From an uncultured Bacteroidales bacterium (lineage in GTDB: Bacteria > Bacteroidota > Bacteroidia > Bacteroidales > UBA932): a stretch of DNA of 10,661 bases. The notes below the pieces were generated by a model, which was not told the origin of the DNA, ran no database searches, and saw nothing but the letters and a program-made list of their open reading frames with translations. Below are positions 1 to 4,511 of this stretch, piece after piece; position 1 is the first letter of the stretch, and each line of letters starts with the position of its first letter. Both the position numbers and the translations under genes were made by a program. Where the stretch lies: positions 1 to 10,661 of the forward strand of contig CAKUSF010000066.1 in NCBI GenBank assembly GCA_934678915.1, in the 5' to 3' direction.

Positions 1-150
1 CGAAACGAGTTGTCAAAGTTAGAGGCCAACTGTCTTATTGATGGGACAGTGACTTATGCATCATTGATTTTCAAGACAGGTATCAATAACAGAAAAGAAC
101 TTGAACACGAGTTTTCTTTATTGTCTGATATCAATTTTTATAATTGTTAG
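1..150 (+). CDS. C-terminal tail of an unidentified protein (5' end outside window)
   Basis: Frame 1 is open from the first base to a TAG at 148-150, giving 49 residues. The stretch is AT-rich and reads like real protein, with an alternating hydrophobic strand (VTYASLIF) followed by a charged helix-like segment (NNRKELEHEFSLL) and DINFY. A short strand-helix-strand end of this kind occurs in the C-terminal domains of MgtC/YhiD-like membrane proteins, but that is only a resemblance and I do not assign a family. The stop lies within GTTAGTG, a 7-bp unit repeated at once at 153-159 as the start of the IS66 left end. The original C terminus may therefore have been changed by the insertion. The rest of the gene is upstream of the window. 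Confidence 0.5.
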   Translation, partial: RNELSKLEANCLIDGTVTYASLIFKTGINNRKELEHEFSLLSDINFYNC

Positions 151-159
151 TGGTTAGTG
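146..159 (+). repeat. 7-bp tandem duplication at the IS66 left boundary
   Basis: GTTAGTG occurs twice in tandem (146-152 and 153-159). The second copy is the outer tip of the IS66 left end. The first copy carries the stop codon of the truncated upstream gene. It could be a slipped or partial copy of the IS tip, or chance. It is not a normal 8-bp IS66 target duplication, because no partner is identifiable. Confidence 0.4.
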
Positions 160-171
160 GTCAAATTTTGG
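153..171 (+). repeat. IS66 left-end sequence, copy 1
   Basis: GTTAGTGGTCAAATTTTGG is the outer tip of the type A left end. It is identical to 1008-1026 and differs by one base from 8773-8791. The TTTG at its inner edge (167-170) doubles as the -33 element of the tnpA promoter. Confidence 0.75.
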
Positions 172-198
172 ACCCACAGAAAACTCCATTTATCTTAG
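167..198 (+). promoter_or_regulatory. Bacteroidota-type promoter of the tnpA remnant
   Basis: TTTG at 167-170 and TATCTTAG at 191-198 are separated by 20 bp. This resembles the Bacteroidota -33/-7 pair (TTTG and TAnnTTTG) with one mismatch in the -7 box. The arrangement matches the equivalent site of the copy at 1022-1052. It would now transcribe only the broken tnpA and the tnpC fragment. Confidence 0.5.
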
Positions 199-216
199 CC
201 GGAAAAAACGAGAACA

Positions 217-302
217 ATGTACAACAGCGAAGACATTGAGCTTTTCTATGTGGAATACCAGAGCGAGTGAGTGTCTCGCGGAATGCCGATGCGTGCGGAA
301 GG
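217..302 (+). pseudogene. tnpA: IS66 tnpA 5' fragment with an early stop
   Basis: From the ATG at 217 the reading MYNSEDIELFYVEYQSE matches the first 17 residues of the intact TnpA at 1070 (MYSSEDLERFYVEYQSE). The next codon, TGG (Trp) in the intact copy, is TGA here at 268-270, so translation ends after 17 residues. Similarity continues in the same frame (VSRGMPMRA versus VPRGMTMRA) to about base 297, where the sequence switches to tnpC of type B. The nucleotide match to the intact copy is visibly lower than that of the downstream tnpC fragment to its own counterpart. This left end therefore came from a diverged relative rather than from the neighbouring element. Confidence 0.8.
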
Positions 303-891
303 CGCGGGGAGGAAGGGCCGCAGGTCGGCATGCCTGGTCCATATCCGGAGGGTCTTCGTGGAGGCGGTCATTGAAAATGAGACGGAGGCTATGTGGTTCA
401 TAGACGAGTTCGGCAGGATGTTCTCTGTGGAGCACTACTGCGCTGAGCGTGGACTGACGGGGGCAGAGAGACTTGCCGAACGGTTGAAGCCAGGGAACAC
501 GGCTGACATAATGAGGAGAATAGAGGAGCGTCTGGAGGTGTTTAGGAAGTCTGACTTCGCGGGCTGCGGAGAACTGCTGAAAAAGGCCCTTAAATATGCG
601 ATAGGCGAATGGCCGGCAATGAAGAGGGTACTTGAGTGTGGCGATGTGGAACTGTCGAACAACCTCAGCGAGCAGATGATGCGTAGGATAAAGATGAACC
701 TGAAGAATGCCGGGAACATCGGAAGCGAGAGATCGGCCAGACACAATGCCTTCATGTACTCGGTAATCGAGAGTTGCAAGATGATGAAGCGTAACGTGGA
801 AGACTACCTGAAATCCCTTTTGCAGCGGCTGCGAACGGCAAGGGACGGTGACGACCTGACGTGCTGCCTGCCATGTTATCTGCCCGCATAG
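303..891 (+). pseudogene. tnpC: IS66 tnpC 3' fragment (type B transposase C-terminus)
   Basis: This is the C-terminal third of a type B TnpC, starting just after the position of the second catalytic Asp. It keeps the RRSACLVHIRR segment (the family's C-x-AH-x-RR-x-F region), the NNLSEQMMRR segment with the catalytic Glu at 670-672, and the C-terminal tail to the TAG at 889-891. Both catalytic Asp residues are absent, so the product cannot be an active transposase. By hand count it differs from 5773-6361 at about 29 bases but only 5 residues (V/G, V/I, K/R, Q/E, A/V). An ORF with a GTG at 271 joins the tnpA frame to the tnpC frame without a break (206 residues). It could in principle be translated. 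Confidence 0.85.
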
Positions 892-932
892 CAGAAAAAT
901 CAAAATAATCCATATTATAAAATAAATAGAAA

Positions 933-964
933 CCGCTGAAAATCAGCGGCAAGCGTCAGCTTGC
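933..964 (+). repeat. Paired hairpins at the type B right end (remnant copy)
   Basis: Two adjoining stem-loops lie between the tnpC stop and the terminal inverted repeat. CCGCTGA (933-939) pairs with TCAGCGG (943-949) around AAA, and GCAAGC (949-954) pairs with GCTTGC (959-964) around GTCA. The same structures occur in the complete element at 6403-6434. They could terminate tnpC transcription or block read-through into the element. No T-run follows, so a standard intrinsic terminator is not assured. Confidence 0.5.
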
Positions 965-982
965 GGAAAAGTGGACGCGTAC
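962..982 (-). repeat. Type B terminal inverted repeat, remnant right end
   Basis: The 21 bp match the right inverted repeat of the complete element at 6432-6452 exactly, and the reverse complement of its left repeat at 3669-3689. The outer tip is GTAC on the complement strand, as usual for IS66 ends that start with GTA. It is followed at once by ACTTCGACC, the target duplication. Confidence 0.85.
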
Positions 983-991
983 ACTTCGACC
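983..991 (+). repeat. Right half of the type B target-site duplication (partner at 3660-3668)
   Basis: ACTTCGACC directly follows the type B right end here and directly precedes the type B left end at 3660-3668. IS66 elements normally duplicate 8 bp. The ninth shared base (A) is explained if the element's right end includes the A that follows GTAC in both right-end copies. The two halves now lie about 2.7 kb apart, with the right half upstream of the left half. They belong to two different type B copies. Confidence 0.75.
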
Positions 992-1007
992 ACTTCAAGG
1001 ACGGCCT

Positions 1008-1026
1008 GTTAGTGGTCAAATTTTGG
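1008..1026 (+). repeat. IS66 left-end sequence, copy 2 (type A)
   Basis: This 19-bp left-end tip is identical to 153-171 and has one mismatch to 8773-8791. The matching right end of type A is not in the window, so the exact terminal base is inferred from the three-way agreement. Confidence 0.75.
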
Positions 1027-1052
1027 ACCCGCAGAAAATCCCCTTATCTTAG
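1022..1052 (+). promoter_or_regulatory. Promoter of type A tnpA/tnpB, starting in the IS left end
   Basis: TTTG at 1022-1025 and TATCTTAG at 1045-1052 are spaced by exactly 19 bp, the typical Bacteroidota -33/-7 distance. The -7 box has one mismatch to TAnnTTTG. The -33 element lies inside the terminal left-end sequence, so binding of transposase to the end could shut down transcription. The tnpA ATG follows 18 bp after the -7 box. Confidence 0.6.
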
Positions 1053-1069
1053 CCGGAAAAACGAGAGCA

Positions 1070-1453
1070 ATGTACAGCAGCGAAGACTTGGAGAGGTTCT
1101 ATGTCGAGTACCAGAGCGAGTGGGTGCCGCGTGGGATGACGATGCGAGCGTTCTGCGACAGGAACAACGTGCCCTATAGGGTGATGGAGAACTTTGTCAG
1201 TAACATCCGCAAGAAGATCGTGGAGGTGGAGGTCACCGGGTGTCCTCCGGAAGCGGAGTCGGCCCGGTCCGCCACAGACGCGACCTCCGGTCCAGGGAAG
1301 CCCACGCATAAAATCACACAGGAGCGTCCCGCCCGTCCGACCGGGCATATATCGGTGAGCATCCGTTTCGGAGACGGGACAGAGGTGAGCCGCAGAGGAC
1401 TGGACTATGTTGGACTGAAGGTGTTGATTGAAAAGCTGGAGGTGCTATGCTGA
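1070..1453 (+). CDS. tnpA: IS66 accessory protein TnpA (type A)
   Basis: This is a 127-residue TnpA-like accessory protein, needed together with TnpB for IS66 transposition; its precise role is not established. The N-terminal part (about residues 1-50) looks like the helix-turn-helix found at this position in IS66 elements: MYSSEDLERFYVEYQSEW, then MTMRAFCDRNNVPYRVMENF. A Pro/Thr/Ser-rich linker follows (about 58-90). It ends in ISVSIRFGDGTEVSRRGLDY, matching the 'V-x-F-x-G' strand at the end of many TnpA proteins. The ATG at 1070 has an identical position in the remnant copy. The last 7 bp overlap tnpB, which suggests coupled translation. The gene appears intact. Confidence 0.85.
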   Translation: MYSSEDLERFYVEYQSEWVPRGMTMRAFCDRNNVPYRVMENFVSNIRKKIVEVEVTGCPPEAESARSATDATSGPGKPTHKITQERPARPTGHISVSIRFGDGTEVSRRGLDYVGLKVLIEKLEVLC

Positions 1454-1782
1454 ACGTGACAGGGATGAACAAGTTCTACTACATCCGGAACTTCACAGAC
1501 ATGCGCTGCAAGTACAACCGTGTGTTGGCGGTGATTCGCCACCAGCTGGGCCGCGAGCCTGAGCCGGGAGACGTGTTCATAGTGATGTCAAGGGATCGGA
1601 GGCTGATACGCCTTTTCTCGTATGACAGGATATCATGCCAGCTGTTCGAGAAGCGTTTCATACCGAACTATGAGTTTATGAGAGTGGAATATGACGGAGA
1701 GCAGACTGTCTACAGGATGGACTGGAAAGATCTTGTACTCTTATTGGAGAGTCCGGTACGCAAGAAATTGCGATTAAGATAA
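1447..1782 (+). CDS. tnpB: IS66 accessory protein TnpB (type A)
   Basis: This 111-residue protein matches the TnpB (IS66 Orf2) family in size, gene order and motif pattern. FTDMRCKYNRVLAVI corresponds to the usual 'D-x-R-x-G...L' start. EPGDVFIVMSRDRRLIRLFSYD corresponds to the 'G-x-[LV]-F-x-F-x-[NR]-x-R...K-x-L-x-[WY]-D' core, and FEKRFIPNYEF to the 'K-R-x-x-x-x-x-F' segment. TnpB is an accessory factor of unclear mechanism in IS66 transposition. The ATG at 1447 overlaps the end of tnpA. A second ATG at 1465 is possible. About 230 bp separate its stop from tnpC, far more than in type B. Confidence 0.85.
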   Translation: MLNVTGMNKFYYIRNFTDMRCKYNRVLAVIRHQLGREPEPGDVFIVMSRDRRLIRLFSYDRISCQLFEKRFIPNYEFMRVEYDGEQTVYRMDWKDLVLLLESPVRKKLRLR

Positions 1783-2014
1783 AAAATGCATTATTTTGAA
1801 CTTTAGCTCCGCATGGTCCCTGATGTCGTTCATATATACCCTCAGGGCTTCAATACAAGCGATTACAGGGGTTTTCCCGTTCCGGGGGTGTTTGCCGCCC
1901 AAATGAAGCGCGGAGTTGTATATAACTTATTTAATGCGTTTATAATCAATATGTTAAATTTGGACATCCGAAAGAATATCACTATCTTTGAAGAAAGAAA
2001 AGAAATCAAAGATA
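1783..2014 (+). other. Unusually long tnpB-tnpC gap in type A
   Basis: The corresponding gap in type B is 64 bp; here it is 232 bp. The middle (about 1805-1920) is GC-richer and contains no convincing gene. An ATG at 1813 opens 101 codons that run into tnpC in another frame, and the opposite strand is open for about 50 codons (roughly 1922 down to 1780) without a plausible start. The last part (1951-1990) holds a promoter for tnpC. The extra block could be captured DNA or a degraded small gene; neither can be shown from sequence alone. Confidence 0.5.
1959..1990 (+). promoter_or_regulatory. Internal promoter in front of type A tnpC
   Basis: TTTG at 1959-1962 and TATCTTTG at 1983-1990 are spaced by 20 bp. 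The -7 box matches TAnnTTTG perfectly. The ATG at 2015 follows 24 bp later, the same distance as in the other IS66 promoters of this window. The segment from 1953 resembles the IS left end and its promoter (AAATTTGGAC versus AAATTTTGGAC, followed by a TATCTT box). tnpC therefore seems to have its own control, related to the end of the element. Confidence 0.6.
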
Positions 2015-2239
2015 ATGGTGTTCGCGGAAGCAGTGAAAAAGGGAATACTGGCGGTTCTGTCGCAGGACGAGCTGCTGGAGTTCGAGCATATGCTGGAAAC
2101 CGCCCCGGAGGTCTATGACTATTGTGCGAACATGACGGACGAACAGCTGAACCACTTGATAGCGTTTATCTCTAGGAACAAGGAAAACATATTCCTAGAG
2201 CTGAGGCATGTGAAGAATGACAGGGACGAAAAGGCTCGT

Positions 2240-2428
2240 GCCTTGGAGGAGAAGGATCGCGCTTTAGAGGAGAAGGATCGCATCATTGCAGAAAAGGACG
2301 CTGCCTTGGCCGAGAATGCATCCACCATAGCAGAGAATGAATCAGAGTTGTCAAGGAAGGACCGCATCATTCGAGATAAGAACAAGGCTCTGGCGAAGAG
2401 GGACAAGAAGATAAGCGACCTTGAGGAG
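2240..2428 (+). repeat. Nine tandem 21-bp units coding perfect heptads
   Basis: Nine consecutive 21-bp units encode ALEEKDR, ALEEKDR, IIAEKDA, ALAENAS, TIAENES, ELSRKDR, IIRDKNK, ALAKRDK and KISDLEE. The first two units have identical protein sequence and nearly identical DNA; later units drift. The pattern gives an uninterrupted, highly charged coiled coil and points to growth by unit duplication. Copy number could vary between related elements. Confidence 0.8.
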
Positions 2429-3659
2429 CGTCTGGAGGAGGCGAAGGAGGACCGCTACGGACGGAGACGCAACAACGCAAAGAAAGCAGGTGGCGCAGCG
2501 GAAGGGTTAAAAAAAGATGACTCTGATCGTTCAAATGATAATCCGGGCGGAGCCGACCGCCAGCAGGGTGAGGATGAATATGACGGCAGGACACCTCAGG
2601 ACCCTGTTACGGAAGACAACACCGGAGACGGAAAGAACAGTTCATCCACGGGCTGCACGTTCAACCCTGAGAACAGGCCGGAGGAGTACAAGACCATGAG
2701 CTTGCTAAACCTGTCCGGCTTTGAGGAGATGAAAACGCTTCTTAGGAATACCGACCATAAGTTTAACCGGAGTTGCCTTCCGGAAGGTGCGGTAATCAAG
2801 GACAGACGTATAGACACGTTCTATACGATGGAGACGGTCCTGATAAAGGAGACGATAGAGAAGCTGCGCGTGAAACTGCCGGGTGAGAAGTCCGCGCGCT
2901 GGATGTATATCCCTATGCCGGGCGAGGAGTCTAGGCGTCCGGTCAGTGGGACGAAGGCCTCTCCGGAGCTTCTTCAGGCCTTGGCCTACGAGACCTACGT
3001 GAAACGCGTCTCGCTCGGAAACCTTTTGCGCCAGCTCCAAGACATCGGGATGTGCGTCTGCAAGAACACACTTCGCAACTGGCTGAAGAAAGGAAAGCGT
3101 CACCTTGACAGACTGATAAAGGAGCTGAAGGACAAAGCACTGGAGAAGAACAGTATCGTGAACTGCGATGAGACATGGTGCAAGGTGAGGAGGTTCAACA
3201 AGTACCTCAAGAAGTACATGTGGGTGCTTGTGAACAAGTCGGAGAAGATAGTGATCTTCTTCTACGATGAGGGATCAAGGGGACGGAAGGTGCTTAGGGA
3301 CTTCATGGGCGAAGCGGAAGTGAGGGCTATAATGACCGATGGCTATACTGCCTACAACTTCCTTGACGGTAAGCTGGGTGTTGACCACCTGATCTGCATG
3401 GCGCATGCGTACGTGAAGTTCAAGAAAGCCCACAATCTAGGCAAGGACGCATCCGCCATCTGGTTCATAGAACTGATAGAGAGACTGTACGAGTTGGAGC
3501 GGGGGTACAAAGCTAGAGGCTATACCGAGCGGCAGATATACAAGGCGCGCCAGTCAGCGGAGACCTCAGATATAGAAAGACGACTGAGAGCCCTGCTGGC
3601 CGAGGAGCTAAAGAAGGAGAACCCGAAACGAAGCTACTACATGAAACAGGCGCTGAGCT

Positions 3660-3668
3660 ACTTCGACC
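3660..3668 (+). repeat. Left half of the type B target-site duplication
   Basis: ACTTCGACC lies directly before the left inverted repeat of the complete type B element. The sequence after the element's right end (6453 onward, AAGTGAAC) does not match. The matching copy is at 983-991. This shows where in the type A tnpC the insertion took place. Confidence 0.75.
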
Positions 3669-3689
3669 GTACGCGTCCACTTTTCCGCA
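3669..3689 (+). repeat. Type B left terminal inverted repeat
   Basis: The first 20 bases are GTACGCGTCCACTTTTCCGC. The 21 bp are the exact reverse complement of 6432-6452. The repeat also forms the foreign C-terminal codons of the broken type A tnpC. Confidence 0.9.
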
Positions 3690-3719
3690 TTGAGTTCTGA
3701 GGAAGTCTGAATACCTTTG
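3690..3719 (+). promoter_or_regulatory. Promoter of type B tnpA/tnpB
   Basis: TTG at 3690-3692 and TACCTTTG at 3712-3719 are separated by exactly 19 bp, a good Bacteroidota promoter just inside the left inverted repeat. The tnpA ATG at 3744 lies 24 bp downstream. AAGTCTGAATA at 3703-3713 overlaps the -7 box and recurs at 4445-4455 upstream of tnpC, so it may be a shared regulatory site. Confidence 0.6.
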
Positions 3720-3743
3720 GCCCGAACAAAAACGGAGTCAAAG

Positions 3744-4082
3744 ATGAAAGAAGATCCAACAATCAACTACGCATTCGCGCTTAAGCACTACAACCAGAAT
3801 GGCCGCGGTCGTTCGATGAAGAAGTTCTGCGAGGAGGAGGGGTATGACTATGAGAAATTCATGCAGTATTCACGCCGAGGACAGAAGGAATATAGTGTCC
3901 TCAAGGAGGCTGACGAGCGCCAGTCACCGGGCGGGTTCATTCCGCTGGTCGTGGACGGAGCACCGGAAGGGGCCCTCGGCATCCGTGACGTTCGTGTCCG
4001 CTTCACGAATGGGATGGAGCTGTCGCAGGGCGAGGGCGACATCAACGAGTTGCTCGGAATGGTCAGAAAGATACTGGGATAG
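3744..4082 (+). CDS. tnpA: IS66 accessory protein TnpA (type B)
   Basis: This 112-residue protein begins at ATG 3744. A TTG at 3717 would lie inside the -7 box, so it is unlikely to be the start. The N-terminal NYAFALKHYNQNGRGRSMKKFCEEEGYDYEKFMQY is the helix-turn-helix-like region seen in all three TnpA proteins here, with the 'S-x-[KR]-[KR]-[FY]-C' core. The C-terminal VRVRFTNGMELSQGEGD is the usual 'V-x-F-x-[ND]-G' strand. It is an accessory protein of IS66 transposition; a DNA-binding role is inferred from the fold. tnpB follows 7 bp after the stop, preceded by AGGAG. Confidence 0.85.
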   Translation: MKEDPTINYAFALKHYNQNGRGRSMKKFCEEEGYDYEKFMQYSRRGQKEYSVLKEADERQSPGGFIPLVVDGAPEGALGIRDVRVRFTNGMELSQGEGDINELLGMVRKILG

Positions 4083-4089
4083 GAGCGCC

Positions 4090-4434
4090 ATGGTGACGAT
4101 GTCAAGTGAATATTCCATCTATCTGTATCGTGATAAGGTGGACCTGCGCAAGGGGATATCCGGTCTTAGCGGTATCGTGCGCACTGAGATGAGACTGAAT
4201 CCAAACACAGCGAAGAGCATCTACGTGTTCAGCGGCAGCAACCCCCGCATCAAGAAGATCCTGGTCCGCGAGCATAACCGCTACGAGTTGACGCAGATCC
4301 GTCTGGACAACGGGCGATTCTTCAAGCCCGTGATGGACGAAAGCCGCTGTTTTGGCAAAATAAGCTGGTCGGACCTCGTTCTGTTGACAGAGGCCTCGGT
4401 AAGCGGCAATGTGCGGATAAAATACCTTGACTAA
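4090..4434 (+). CDS. tnpB: IS66 accessory protein TnpB (type B)
   Basis: This 114-residue TnpB has a clear family pattern: YLYRDKVDLRKGISGLSGIV ('D-x-R-K-G-x-x-G-L'), AKSIYVFSGSNPRIKKILV, and LDNGRFFKPV. It is the most typical TnpB in the window. ATG 4090 is chosen because AGGAG (4081-4085) lies four bases upstream. ATG codons at 4099 and 4105 in the same frame are alternatives. The gene is intact and lies in the tnpA transcript. The 64 bp to tnpC contain AAGTCTGAATA, a copy of the sequence in the tnpA promoter. Confidence 0.9.
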   Translation: MVTMSSEYSIYLYRDKVDLRKGISGLSGIVRTEMRLNPNTAKSIYVFSGSNPRIKKILVREHNRYELTQIRLDNGRFFKPVMDESRCFGKISWSDLVLLTEASVSGNVRIKYLD

Positions 4435-4444
4435 GCTTGTCTAA

Positions 4445-4511
4445 AAGTCTGAATATTAATAAAATAAGTCATAGTTTTCCTTGCAATTTCCGAAGAAAAT
4501 GAGTACCTTTG
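4445..4511 (+). promoter_or_regulatory. Possible separate promoter for type B tnpC
   Basis: AAGTCTGAATA (4445-4455) repeats the tnpA promoter motif. TTG at 4481-4483 and TACCTTTG at 4504-4511 are spaced by 20 bp, a good -33/-7 pair. If used, transcription would start near 4517, downstream of ATG 4499. The transposase would then begin at ATG 4520 with almost no leader, or at a later ATG (4556). This is sequence match only; read-through from the tnpA promoter is equally possible. Confidence 0.4.

Larger units (their letters stand above)
153..1007 (+). mobile_element. Chimeric IS66-family remnant (type A left end joined to type B right end)
   Basis: The block begins with the 19-bp left-end sequence that also starts the elements at 1008 and 8773. 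It runs through a tnpA-like promoter and the first codons of tnpA. Near base 303 it switches to sequence matching the complete type B element at a constant offset of 5470 bp, up to the right inverted repeat at 962-982. The last 25 bp (983-1007) are not type B. Read in frame they give YFDHFKDGL once the preceding TA of the target site is restored, which is the natural continuation of the type A TnpC at 3660. The block is thus a nested A-with-B arrangement with a large internal deletion. It has no complete gene and should be immobile on its own. Confidence 0.8.
1008..3668 (+). mobile_element. IS66-family element type A, truncated by the type B insertion
   Basis: The element starts with the left-end sequence at 1008 and carries tnpA, tnpB and most of tnpC in the canonical IS66 order on the plus strand. 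At 3668/3669 it is cut by the left inverted repeat of type B, so its tnpC 3' end and right inverted repeat are missing. A 25-bp piece at 983-1007 matches the expected continuation. Its upstream flank is tnpC sequence of a related element, so it adjoins another rearranged copy. As it stands it cannot transpose by itself. Confidence 0.85.
2015..3700 (+). pseudogene. tnpC: IS66 transposase TnpC, type A, truncated before the catalytic Glu
   Basis: The first 551 residues from the ATG at 2015 are native. Then type B sequence adds about ten foreign residues (RTRPLFRIEF) before the TGA at 3698-3700. The order is: N-terminal helix region; a coiled coil of nine exact heptads (residues 76-138); an acidic, Asn/Asp/Gly-rich linker (about 160-230); a helical region; and the DDE core with Asp385 (NCDETW) and Asp442 (MTDGYTAY). 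A CMAHAYVKFKKAH segment corresponds to the family's C-x-AH region. The third acidic residue, in the 'NN-x-AER' motif, lies beyond the break, so the enzyme should be dead. No paired CxxC zinc-finger motif is present where most IS66 transposases have one. A TTG at 1988 would add 9 residues, but it sits inside the -7 box, so ATG 2015 is preferred. Confidence 0.85.

Noticed and set aside
1813..2118. Plus-strand ORF of 101 codons between tnpB and tnpC
   Set aside because: Its last third overlaps the start of tnpC in another frame, it has no recognisable motif, and no promoter or ribosome site points to it.
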